The notes beneath the pieces were generated by a model, which was given only the letters and a program-made list of their open reading frames with translations, did not search any database and was not told where the DNA came from. A stretch of 64,000 bases of DNA, from the NCBI RefSeq assembly GCF_018446385.1, contig NC_056002.1:5257474-5321473 (forward strand), in the 5' to 3' direction. The position numbers and the translations under genes are program-made. This DNA comes from Zingiber officinale (Eukaryota; Streptophyta; Magnoliopsida; Zingiberales; Zingiberaceae). Position 1 is the first letter of the stretch. Each line of letters begins with the position of its first letter. Of the stretch, positions 34,001-45,101 are shown piece by piece.

Positions 34001-36786
34001 ATGACAAGCTAAGTTTCCACTTATACTGAACGAGCTTCAAGAGAACCTTATAAACCTTAATATAAATCCCATTACTACTATAGACTTATGTAATTACAAT
34101 TAATAGTAGAGGATTGTAAATTTTTTACATTGATGGATAATATATATCAGCAGAGGGGACTAACTTGGGAAATATCCTTGATCTTTCCTCTTACAGTATG
34201 AAACTCTTGCAGTAGGAAAACACATCTGCTTGTTAACTGTTACATGTAGAGAATCTGCAGCATTTGCTATGTTAAGTTCTGGTAAATGATTAGTATTACA
34301 TGCTTGCACACTGTTGCTGCATCAACTTATCCTGCTCTTGCCAACTTCAGGTGGTGTTTATTTATCTACCTTCAAATATTTGTGTTTGCATATTCTTGAT
34401 GGTGCATAGCTCTATTTTTCTGAATTAGATATTGTTTTGCATTCCAAACAGGTACATGATTCAATTGCTGAATCTGATTGTTCCAATTTTGGCTGCTCCA
34501 GTTCTTCATAACTCTGGTTTTGCAGTAAGCTATATTATCTCATTACAACTACTACCAATGAGAATTAGCAAGATAAAGAAATTATTACAGGATCAATAAC
34601 CAAGATCCAGTAACTTTATTCAGGTCTCTTGCTTCATACCTGAAAGACAAGCTAACATTTTTTTTTCTGGAAAAGACTGCTTAATGTTGGATATTTCTAT
34701 ACAGTTGTTACATTCTTTTTCACGATGAAGTTAATGCCTGAAATACTATTTATGGTTTTCTTCAGAATCATATAAAATTTAATTAATATGAAAGTGTGGC
34801 AAAAGAAGGAGCGTCTTGATGCAACAGTAAAGTTGCTGTCGTGTGACCTCGAGGTCACGGATTCAAGTCTCTGAAATAAACTCTTAGAAAAAGCAGGGTA
34901 AGGCTGCATATAATAGACTTTTCCTCGGGACCTGTATTAGTAGGAGCTTCGTGCACTAGGCTACCCTTTGTGAAAGTGTGACAAAACGTAGTGCTTGCCT
35001 GATTTATTATGCTCATCATTGCTAAATTTACTTTTGATTGAACACTTTTTATGGTTTATTTTTTCCGCTTGCAAGTTGATGAATCAAATGGTAGATGTTG
35101 TAGCATATTTTGTACATTTGAAGTATCTTAGTATGTTAATGCTATATCATTTTTGCTGGACCAAAGTAAAAGAAAATTACAACACTTTCTGACACTGTAT
35201 CATCATATCTCCTTCAGTGTAAACTTATCTCTTTCTACAGGGGTCATGTTCACGGATATGGCAACGAGCCTCATATTGGGATGCTTGCCCATTCTCACAG
35301 AGGTACTAAATTTGAAGGAATTTTTATCCTATATTACTGACTATACAACACATTTGATTTCTCTATTTTGCAGCAAGGAATATCCACTTTTCATACCACG
35401 ACAGAGTTTCTGCACTTCAGGTGGAGAAAATTTGTGGTCTAATAGAAGCTCCTCAAATTTCGGTGTTGCTTCAGTAGAATCTGAAAGCAGACCTTATTTA
35501 GAGAGTTCCAGAAGTAGTAGTTTTAATTATTCCCTTGCTTCACCACATTCTCTTGAAAATCACACGGACCTGCAGAAAGGAATTTCCCTACTCAAGAAAA
35601 GTGTGGCATGCATCACAACATATTGGTATAATATCTTGGATCTGGATATGCCTTCAGAAGCTTCTACCTTTGAAACATTTGGTAAATTGTTGGTTCTTCT
35701 ATCATCTTCAAAGGAATTACAGTTGATCAGAAACTCTTTGAAGATGGCTTGCTCAAGGTGTGAGTTCAATGCTTTAATTACCATGTGATCTTGGGGACTA
35801 TACATGTCTTTGGAACTCATTCGGCTTTTTCCCTGTCAACTTTTGTAGTCACCATAGCTAAGAGAATGGTTGCATCTACAAATAGTTTGCCTATCTCTGA
35901 TTATTTTGCTCACTGGTATATAACTTTGCGATTTTTGCCTTCATTGTACAATAACCATCTTATTAGGTAGTGACACTGTGGAAGCAGTCTTATCGGATGT
36001 TTGCTGTTGACCATTATTTCAATCCTTCTGAGATGAGGAGATGCAGATTAATGCTGAAGTCAAATGATTTATTATGCTGTTTTAGCAGGCAAACCAAACG
36101 CCGTGGTTTATACTTTGATGTGCTCTTCTTCTTAGGAATCACAGTTTTTTCTTGGGAAGATTAGGATGATTGGTAGCATGATTGAAGAAATCGACCCAGC
36201 AAAGCTTATCCCTTCATGTTAAGTTATAATGGCCATCATTTCTCTAGTTTCAATTGCAACTTGCAAGCCCCTTTTAAGTTTAGAGGCACTGACAGAACCG
36301 AAAGATTTGCAAAATGCTGTTTAGAGAAGTTGACAGAACTGATATTTTAATCTGAATTATAATCAGTTGTTTAAATAATTATTGATATCACTTCTATGCA
36401 GCTCAGAAAAACAAGCTCAGCAGCTGAAGAGTTCTATGTGGAACGAAAGCTCAACAGTTAGTCCCTCAAGTAGCATAGTCGAGGGCGAACAGTCCATACT
36501 GGTCAGCTTTAGTAACATGCAAACTTTGTGTTCTTCGCTAATAACATAGATAAGATGTCTAACTTTGTTTTTCTCTGCTGATCAGTCAACTGTTGATGAT
36601 AACGACTTCTCAAACCCCAACTCAAGTTTCATCTGCACAGCCGAGATGATTGACTACGTAAAGCCCAAAAGTCTCGAGGAAGGGTGGGACATCGTGGAAC
36701 ATCCTACATTTTCCCCACCCCTATCAGAGACCGAGGACGTTGAGCACTGGTTGCGCGCTATGTACATAGATGTCCCAAAGAAATAG
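31042..36786 (+). CDS. ATG14: Autophagy-related protein 14 homologue (ATG14/UVRAG family)
   Basis: Twelve exons are supported: 31042-31127, 31215-31302, 31497-31596, 31701-31774, 31880-31951, 32140-32217, 32900-33021, 34452-34524, 35241-35302, 35374-35757, 36402-36501 and 36586-36786. They sum to 1440 nt, 479 aa, with all phases consistent. The N-terminus is Cys-rich (CCAICEGSNLASICAPC), resembling the Atg14 cysteine repeats. A coiled coil spans about residues 60-155 (NEKLKKLEQRLTYLKAKR). The conserved part follows (ICNARLPRGLDPHSVPPEQL, YMIQLLNLIVPILAAPVLH). The C-terminus includes EEGWDIVEHPTFSPP. ATG14 is the subunit that directs the class III PI3-kinase complex to autophagy at the ER. Plant members were once labelled DNA-directed RNA polymerase II protein. 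Intron 6 uses a GC donor (aag then gcaagt at 32218). Introns 7 and 8 hold a copia fragment and a SINE. Confidence 0.88.
33190..33970 (+). mobile_element. Ty1/copia RT-RNase H fragment in ATG14 intron 7
   Basis: The + strand translation shows the RT catalytic-box neighbourhood (LYVDDIIIS, near 33229-33255) and, farther on, RNase H landmarks (KPMKLYCDSQVAIH near 33800). No LTRs were seen. It is an old fragment broken many times, lying sense to the host gene within a 1.4-kb intron. Confidence 0.7.
34805..34970 (+). mobile_element. Au-type SINE in ATG14 intron 8
   Basis: The element matches the widespread plant Au SINE: gcgtcttgatgcaacagtaa (A-box region), ggtcacggattcaagtctc (B-box), gcagggtaaggctgcatata, then cgggacctg and ggagcttcgtgcac before a ctaccctttg end. 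The flanking 16-bp duplications at 34789-34804 and 34971-34986 differ at one base, so the insertion borders are exact. It lies in the sense orientation, well away from the splice sites. Confidence 0.92.
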
Positions 36787-37980
36787 TGAGGTATCTTTGT
36801 CCTGCTGTCCATAATCTTCATTATTATCTCATGTATCCATTTTTTCCAACCGAAAAAAATCTTCTACATTCATGTGAATAGCTAGTGATCTTTAGATTAG
36901 GTGATGGCCGTGTTTGTGGCATTTTCTGAAACTGGAATCGTCAGGCCACGGTAAAATGTTTATGGTTTATGAAGTAAATCACCAATCACGTAGATAAAAT
37001 AACTCACTGGTAAGTTGCAATTGCTTTGCCACTGTGTGCATAGTAGAAGATATGGTAAACTGAACTCCTTCATCCACGTACAGAATTAAAGAACGTAGTG
37101 AAGCTTCTTGCAATAGGTTGTAAAGATGTTTGTTTGAAGTGTTGTACTGGTTGGCCTCACGGAAAATCACAGTGAATTAACTTTTTGGTTATGTAATGGA
37201 AATGAGTGGAAGTTGTTTCGTAAAAATGGTTTTTGCTAGTAAATGACTTCTGGGAAAATCATAATCAATTAACTTCTTTTTAGTTGGAGGCAGTAGTGGA
37301 CGTTATTTTCTTCATAGTTTACTGCTCACAGACCATTGAATTCTACTTGTTCGCTCGTCTATGATGCAGAATAGCAATGTACTGTTCTTCGTCAAGATTA
37401 AGTCGAAATTGACACCTTGTTGATCGCTAAGGTCGCTCGATACTTTTCATCATTTGTCACCTAGCAGAAGGGGGCTGTGTTGATCAATGTCATCCATGGT
37501 CTTTGCATCATCAATTGTTTCATAATAATATTAAAAGGAGAAAATATTTTCCTTATAAAGTACTCAATTTAAAAAAAATAATATCATTGTTATTTTACAC
37601 TAATATTACGCAGATCAATCAGACCGTTAGTCATCGAAACATGTTCCATATAAAATAACGAAATTGTTGCAAGATATCATCATTTATCTATTACGATCAT
37701 CATCGCCTTGTGTTGGTATTAGTTGCAATATACATACGTACACAAATGCCTACACAACATTACATATACGGCATTTCAAGGATCTAGGTATTAGTATAGA
37801 ACACTATTGGTTGCTCTAAAATATTTTGTATTGGAATCATGGAAGTACCATGACGACACTTTGAAATAGTTGGCTATAGAACATTAATTGCACTAAATAA
37901 AGGGCTGAAGAAGTGTTGTTTTGCCTTCAGAAGCTTTCTATCCAACACTAGTAGCCTTCGACGGGTTTTGGTGTATCGAA
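36787..37980. other. Convergent 3' flanks of ATG14 and the E3 ligase gene
   Basis: Both neighbouring genes end toward this interval, so its outer parts are their 3' UTRs. The middle is AT-rich without any recognised gene or repeat. Confidence 0.45.
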
Positions 37981-40900
37981 CTAAAGAAATCCAAGTCCTG
38001 CAAGCTCTTTGACATGAGCAGGTGGAAGGGGTGGTGGGCACCAATCTTTAACTAAACCATCAACATCCTCGACTACATACTCCTGTTTTTTATGTTTGGA
38101 AAAAAAATGATCAGACATCGTGAAGGAACTTAAAAAAGAATCAAAAACATAGCTTTAAGGTCACAAAAACTGGAGCTGCTGGAAGCAACAATTGGAAAAA
38201 GATAATATAAAACAGTTTGATCATTAGGTAATATTTATGCTGGAAACTACTAAAGCAAGGAGTCTGTATATCTCTGTTGAATGTAAATGATCAAAGGTGA
38301 TAGGCGAACTAATTAGTATGAAGAAGGGGTGACTCACTCTCATCAGCAATTGTTTTCCGCGTGTGTAAAAATGGTGCTTCCAAATTTGTCGGCCAAAAAC
38401 TGATGCGATGGTAATGGCGTAGAATATGCTCATGAAGGGGATAATCACTATGACAAAAAACTCCATAATGAACATCAACTCTAGCCAAGCTCGATCAACT
38501 TCTGCCATGGATCCATAGTAAAATGCTTTGATACACTCATTCCTCCTGCAGAATATGCCAAATAAATCCTTGAGCAACAAAGACATGTATATAGCTGAAA
38601 AGGGAAACAAGTAAACAAATTGACGTAGCAATCAGATGGGTTAAGGTCTTAAGGATAGGGCAATGAATGAGCTGAGCCAAGCTTGACTGAGCTCAAGCTT
38701 GGTTAGCAAAATCCTTATCAAAATTGAGCTTGTTATCAAAGCTCAATTAGTCATTGTCGTGCTTAAAAATTAGTCAAAATAATGATCTAATAAATAAATT
38801 TTATTATTTTCTCACTTTTAATATATTGTAAATAATATAAAAGTATAGAAATTGTGCGATATGTATAATATTTTTAATATATTTGCATGTGAAATAAGAT
38901 TTTAGACAAATTAATAAATAAGGTTATTTACAGAAAAAATTTAATTCTAAATCAACCATGGTTTGACTTTACTGCCCACAAATAAATCTTTCAGAAATTG
39001 CAGAACATGGATATAAAGATTTGCAGGAGAAATTCCAAGATAGAATTCCATCTACGATGAATGTCTGGCTTCAGAAATAAGCAAAAAAAAAAAAGTCAGA
39101 CAAATACCAGGATCTGTTGTCTTGATATGATTGAGGGTTGCGCTTGAGTATTCCTAGATGATAGCAAGCCAGGAAGAATCCGGAAAATCCAAGAAGAAGG
39201 CAACATAGTAGCACCACTATGGATACAAGAACAAATAGTAAGAACATTACTGCAAAAATAGAGCAGTACTCTCTAAAACAACATTTGTTTAAGAGTCCAA
39301 TAGATTCCAATTCATAAATATATGCTAGATATATATCTTCTAGAGACAGATTTTTCCTCTAAAGGACTAAATTAGTTAGAGAATTTACTATGACAATCAA
39401 CATAAATACATTCACTGCATATTTTTATTCTTTGCATATGCTAGGCTTTTAAACTGTCTTTGAGGATGTATCCTGCGTGAATAATATGGAACTTATTTCC
39501 TGAACATTTTCAGACTTGACTGGCTCGTTTTAGTGAAAGTTCAGCAATAATAAATCTAAAATCAGCCAGTGTAGTATTCTTTTCATAGTTTTAAAGAAAA
39601 AAAGTGAACTAAATGCAACACAATCCATTGTTTCAAGAGTCTTCAAGAGTGATTTGTTGACTTGACTGACTACATATAAAGATGCATTTTGATTTCCATG
39701 GATCTGAAATCATTAACTATTTGTCCTAAACGAGCATACTCTATCATAGAAATGGTATATGCTTCATCCTGTTTGCCAGTTATGCTTCCATCTAATTCTT
39801 GTTTGAACATCAAGATCAAAACAGCTATCACAACAAACACTATTGATTACTCTCCCTTCCAGAGGGGCATTTCCATTAGGTGTTTGCAGGTTAATTAGCA
39901 TCAATTCCTGCTTAAATTAAGAGTGACCAACTCTTGGATCTGATTTTGCACTTCGAACAAAATTCCAATTTATAAATACATTTAAAATAAAATCACTCTA
40001 TTCCTAGAAAAAAATGTATGTCTCACCAAAAATTCAGAACTGGATTGTGTTAACTATCATTATGATTTCATCATCATAATCATCAGTATCAGTAATTGCC
40101 ATAGAATGGATAGAGGAAACATACCAAGACCATAATAGACATTGAATTCTGTAGCATAAACCCTGCCTAACGGCCACCAATAGTAGAAATAGTCGTAAAA
40201 AGTTCTACCATGAGAGTAACTGAATCTGCCAAAATAAGTCTGGGTTCCACAAACCAAATACCCGATACTTGCCAATAAACAGATTGTCTGGAGTAACACA
40301 GTGCGGTCATGTGAGAAAAACAAACAAGATATGATGTTCTCTACATAATAATGAATTAATAGGATGAAGTGAAAGCAAACCTACAATTTGAATCATTGCA
40401 AATAAGCATAGTATATTTCGAAACTTGAGGAACTGGAGAATTCTCCCTTTTCTTTCTGGATGAATATGTATCCTTAGATAGTAGGGAGCTTTGCAATCTG
40501 TACAGTTGGCAAATGCAAATCTTTCCTAAACAAAAAGAAATTTGTGAACTCAGATATAATGGGAGAACATTTTTTTTACAAAAGAAATAAAACAGAGAAT
40601 GTGTACCATAACACAAATACAAAAATTGCTAAGATGGCTTTCGTCAAATAAGATCTAGTTCATTACTTAATATTCCTTCTTGAATTTGACATTTCATGCC
40701 TAATCAGCTAGTCTATTCCCTTAACAACACCAGAGAGACTGAGAAACTACTGTAACTATTATTCATACCCAAATTAGTCAACACCCATGCTCCATGCAAG
40801 TTATTTCTCTTTAAATGCATGACTATGTTTATTGCTTGAAATATGTTTATAGTCCAAGCAATCAACTAAAAGCACTTGTTCCCACTAGGTACGAATATTC

Positions 40901-42487
40901 TAGAGGTTGACTTCTAAGTGTGCATGAGTTGTGCTCCAATTAGGGGAACTAAGAGAAAAGGCCATCTACCTATTATCCAAAAAAAAAAAAAAAAAAACTA
41001 ACTAAAAGCCCTTGTTTGGAATCAAAGTTAATTATTATTTAGTCTGCGCCAATATGACTGTTAATAGTCTTGCATAAAGCAACCAGTCAACCATAGGGCT
41101 GTAAACGAGCCGAGCCGAGCCGAGCTTTGGGGTGTTCAAGCTTGTTTGATAAGATAACCGAGCCGAGCCGAGCCGAGCTTAAAATGAACCAAACTTTTGA
41201 AATGAGTGTTCAAGTTTGGCTTGGTTTATTTTTTATGAGCTTGAGCTTGGTTCGTTTAGATGTTATCAAGCTCTCAATTCAAGCTTGGCTTGAGCTTGGT
41301 TCGTTTAGATATTATCAAGCTCTCAACTCAAGCTTGTTTGATTGTTTGAAACTTTTAATTGTTTGATTGGTTATTAAGATTGATAATTTAAATTTATTTA
41401 TTTATTTTATTTTATTTTATTATTTATTTAGGATATTGAAAAGAATTTTATTAATAAATATGGTTCGTGAACATTGTTCACGAACGTTGTTCACGAACGT
41501 TGTTCACGAACGTTAACGAGCTGAACACATAAGTGTTCAAGCTTGTTTGTTTAGCTTAACAAGCTATTCAAGCTTGTTTGTTTAATTAATCCTATGTATA
41601 TTGAACGAACATAAACAAGCTCTTACCAAGCCGAACACCAAGCTTGTTCACGAACGCTTGGTTCATTTACAGCCCTGACTCAACCATTGAGAAAAAAGAA
41701 ATTCAAAACTTTCTCATCCAAGCTTGATATCTTTTGTGATGACTCTCAAATTTTTCTAATTTATGCTATTGTCACTCCCCTCGAGTATTCTTCACACCTC
41801 AAGCACTAAAAAATTCAGTCAAAAAAATTATTTCACAATTAACCATGAGATTATCGGTATGTAATTCCATCTTTTCAAGTGTCTGGCTTATCAAAGATGC
41901 GAGAATATTGTCTGCTAATATATCAATAAAAAAACACCACAGCTTAACATGCAAATAACCATCTTTAATTTCAACCAAAATAAAAATCAGATCTCTCTAG
42001 GAAAAAAGAAGGATTAGTACTTTTCTTAACTCACCTTTACAGCCCTATGATAGTTCAAGCATTCTCGGTGGACGAACTTCGAAGATCCCTCGCATTTGCA
42101 GGGTGAAATGAGATCCCTTCCTGAAAAATTTACAAAAGAAGAAGCCGAAACAATTCAGAAACCCATTTTTTCTCGAAAAACCCGTCATCCAAACCAGAAA
42201 AGATAAACCCCCTTTTGGCTTATCATTTTTTTTTTCTTTTTTCAATCTCCATTAGAACTCAAGTGGATGAACCAAGACTGATCGAAAAACCGAAAGAGGG
42301 GTAGAAAAAAAAAGTAATAAGGAGAGAGAAGAGATTGGGAGAAGGGATTTGAGGGAAGAAAATCACCATCACTTCTGAGGCAGACTCGGCAAAGGATTTG
42401 ACTCAGCCGCCCAGCCTCCAGCTGGTCTACCTCATCGGGAGCATCGAGGGGCTCGGACGCCACAAGGGAGCCCTTCGTCTCCGCCAT
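37981..42487 (-). CDS. RING-CH (MARCH-type) transmembrane E3 ubiquitin ligase
   Basis: Seven exons on the - strand are supported: 42367-42487, 42035-42120, 40385-40525, 40125-40287, 39108-39249, 38338-38545 and 37981-38082. They sum to 963 nt, 320 aa, in frame throughout. The RING-CH zinc ligands are all visible in C4HC3 order: C33, C36, C48, C50, H58, C61, C77 and C80 (CRVC, CKCEGSSKFVHREC, CTDC). Three hydrophobic stretches follow: CLLASIGYLVC; FLLFVLVSIVVLLCCLLLGF; and LMFIMEFFVIVIIPFMSIF. So it is a multipass membrane protein with a cytosolic N-terminal E3 domain. A Pro-rich tail (WCPPPLPPAHVKEL) ends it. MARCH proteins ubiquitinate membrane cargo at ER or endosomal membranes. The substrate here is unknown. 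The start chosen (MAETKGSLVASEP) has no hydrophobic leader, unlike the upstream in-frame ATG at 42535. Confidence 0.88.
41095..41679. mobile_element. hAT-like MITE in the E3 ligase intron
   Basis: The left end reads agggctgtaaacgagccgag and the right end carries its imperfect complement (cttggttcatttacagccct). Identical 8-bp duplications (tcaaccat) sit at 41087-41094 and 41680-41687, as hAT transposases make. The interior repeats gagc/agcttg motifs and has no transposase. It lies in intron 2 of the host gene. A few extra bases at the right border suggest small changes since insertion. Confidence 0.8.
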
Positions 42488-43043
42488 TAACCAAGAAGCG
42501 AAGAAGAGCAAGAGCAAAGAGCCTCCCCGGCTCAAACCCGAATATATAGATTTAAATAAGCAATATTCAATTAGCCCCTTGAAATTTGGGTCGCTGCCAT
42601 TACAAACTATTGCCCATAGAATATTTCATAAAAGGTCGTGCGATTCAATAACTTAAACTAAATGGATTTACTAAACACTCATCTAAATATATGTAAAAGA
42701 TAAAAGGGTTCAATTGCAAATTAGTTCAAGTCGAAAGTAACGATCCATTCCCAACGCGTTTGCATTTCTAAAACGGAGAGGGGGTTATTGTAAATTCAGT
42801 AGTTCAGATTTGACGTAGGATTACGACAATTATTATTATTTATTTATTATTTATAATATTTGGCCGGATAAGTTTTGGTCTCAAAAGTCAATTCGTAAGA
42901 AAGGCTTCGACTTGGCAAAGGCCAGCAAGTCAAACCAACAATTCCTTTGCATTTCTTCTGCACGTCAATTAATTCCCGTCGTTATGTTTCCAGCTGGAAA
43001 ATAAAGGGAAATAATTGAAGGAAAATTGTTATCCAATAAAAAT

Positions 43044-43517
43044 AGGAGTGTAATCAAGTCAAATTAAATTAAATTTTGAATATTTAAGTTTTATTTATTT
43101 ATTATTGAACCGAATTTAAATTTTATTTAACGAATATATTTATTTCTCACGAGATTATTAAAATTTTTATTGAGCCTAAATGAAATTAATAAATTTAAAT
43201 TTAAATATTTAATAAAAATTAAATTATATATTTAAAAAAAATTATAATATTCTTATTAAAATTTATAATTTTATTTTTATAAATAAATTTAATATATTTA
43301 TCTATATGTTTCTATAAATTCAATATCAAAATTATTATTTTTATTTAAAAATTGATTCATGAGTTTAACGAACATGTTCACGAGCTAATAAATTGAATAT
43401 TATGAACCTTAAGCTTGGTTTATTTATCTTAACAAGACTCATTAAATGAGCTCAAACGAATTTTTATCGAATCGAGCTTCAAATAGTTCATGAACGACTT
43501 GATTTATTTATACTCCT
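43044..43517. mobile_element. Second, diverged hAT-like MITE
   Basis: The ends read aggagtgtaatcaagtcaaa on the left and, inverted, aggagtataaataaatcaag on the right. The interior holds gttcacgag, gagctcaaacga and related words shared with the MITE at 41095-41679. A clear target duplication was not found, so it is older or eroded. It lies between the E3 ligase promoter and the receptor-kinase gene. Confidence 0.55.
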
Positions 43518-43871
43518 AAATAAAGATAATAATATCTATAAATAAAAATTATGAATAATATTAGTAAATAAAATTTATAAATTATATTTATCAATTTGTA
43601 ATCATATAAAGAAGCTCTGACTAATTTGACTATCAAAGTATGAGAAGGGAGAGAGTGGAGGTGTTGGTTTGGTGCAATTCAATCATAATTTTTTTTAATT
43701 CAAATATGGTTCACGTCTAAAATGAGAATATATCAACTAACCAATTTAACTGTCAACTAACCGGATTAACATTCAATAAAACACTAGTTGGGACATAAGA
43801 CTCCTAATTCTTTACAATTTTAATAATTCTGAGATTTGTTGAGAGAGAACTCCTGATAAAAAAAATCAATT

Positions 43872-44193
43872 AGGGATGGTTCACTCCCAATTATAATTAG
43901 ATCATAATTCCAATCTGACCACAATTAATTATGATCCCTTCATAAGTTCATCATCTCCATCAGATTATAATTTGGATCAGAATGGACGGTTAGAAACCGC
44001 CCGAAGGCCGTCAGAAGTGGGCAAATACTCAGGTTATCGGGCGCTAAGCAAGAGGCGACCTCCAGACAACCTCCGACAGTCCGCTCCGATCCAAATTATA
44101 ATTTATTGAGGACGATGAACTCATGAAAAAATCACAAATAATTATGACTGAATTATAATTATGATCCGATTACATTTAAGAATAGATCATCCC
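43872..44193. mobile_element. Tourist-like MITE with long inverted arms
   Basis: Arms of about 110 bp are inverted copies of one another. The left begins gggatggttcactcc and passes attataatttggatc before a GC-richer loop of about 90 bp. The right begins gatccaaattataattt and ends atcatccc. TTA flanks both ends (43869-43871 and 44194-44196), the usual PIF/Harbinger target duplication. There is no transposase. Confidence 0.75.
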
Positions 44194-45101
44194 TTAGTCC
44201 ACCTTTTTATTTTATCAATTGAAGATCTGGTCCCATTTGTTTATTTTATGAATTGAAGATCTGGTCCCATTTGTTCATGACATATACCAAACAGAAGTAT
44301 CCTTGCCGAAGGAAGTTTCCATTGACAGTGTACGGAAGTTGCTTCATATTTTTATCCTGAATTATCAATCAATGTAATATTATAATTTTCTATAAGATTC
44401 ATATCAAAATATTTTTTTCTACTCATAAATAGGTTGAAATGCTCTAATTTTCATGAAGAACTTAATAATATTATGGATCATTTATAATCATGCATTTTCT
44501 GGTTGGTGAATTATTTTTTTTAATAATATAATACAATGATATTTAGATACTTTGATTTACCATAAGAATATAATAAAAAATCATTAGTTAAAATAATCTT
44601 ATTTCTTTTACATTTTTACAATTGAAGAGTGTGGCATTTGTCAAATTGTAATTGCACTAAGGCATTTGAAAGTTAATATATGTACCAAATGTTATATTAA
44701 CACCTTTTAATCAATACAAATAAGATTTCAAGATTCGCACCATATAATGCAGCAAGGGATCTAAAAGAAACTCTTTATAAGCTTAACAAATCCACAAAGT
44801 TGTAACTATGTCAAATAAAATATATCAATATGTTTTAAGAGATTTGTGGTTCCTGTCAAAATGGATACGAAAGAGATCCCTTGGAAGGGCCACATGATCT
44901 AGACAGAATTGGTAAAACAAAGATCATCCTTTGCAATTCAACTCAACACACTCGCACTGATCCAATCAACAAATGATAAGCTCTTTACACTAAATTTTGA
45001 AGGTGCCTTGGGTTGCAAGGCTTTTGAACCCGAAAAAAAATGTGGGGAAAAAATTAAATTCCAGCTACATGTACAAAAGGAGGAAATTAGGGGAGAAATT
45101 T
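44194..45101. other. Intergenic, downstream of the receptor kinase
   Basis: A short direct duplication (gaattgaagatctggtccca and a near copy, about 44215-44280) is visible. The remainder is AT-rich and becomes the receptor-kinase 3' UTR at its right edge. Nothing else was recognised. Confidence 0.4.
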
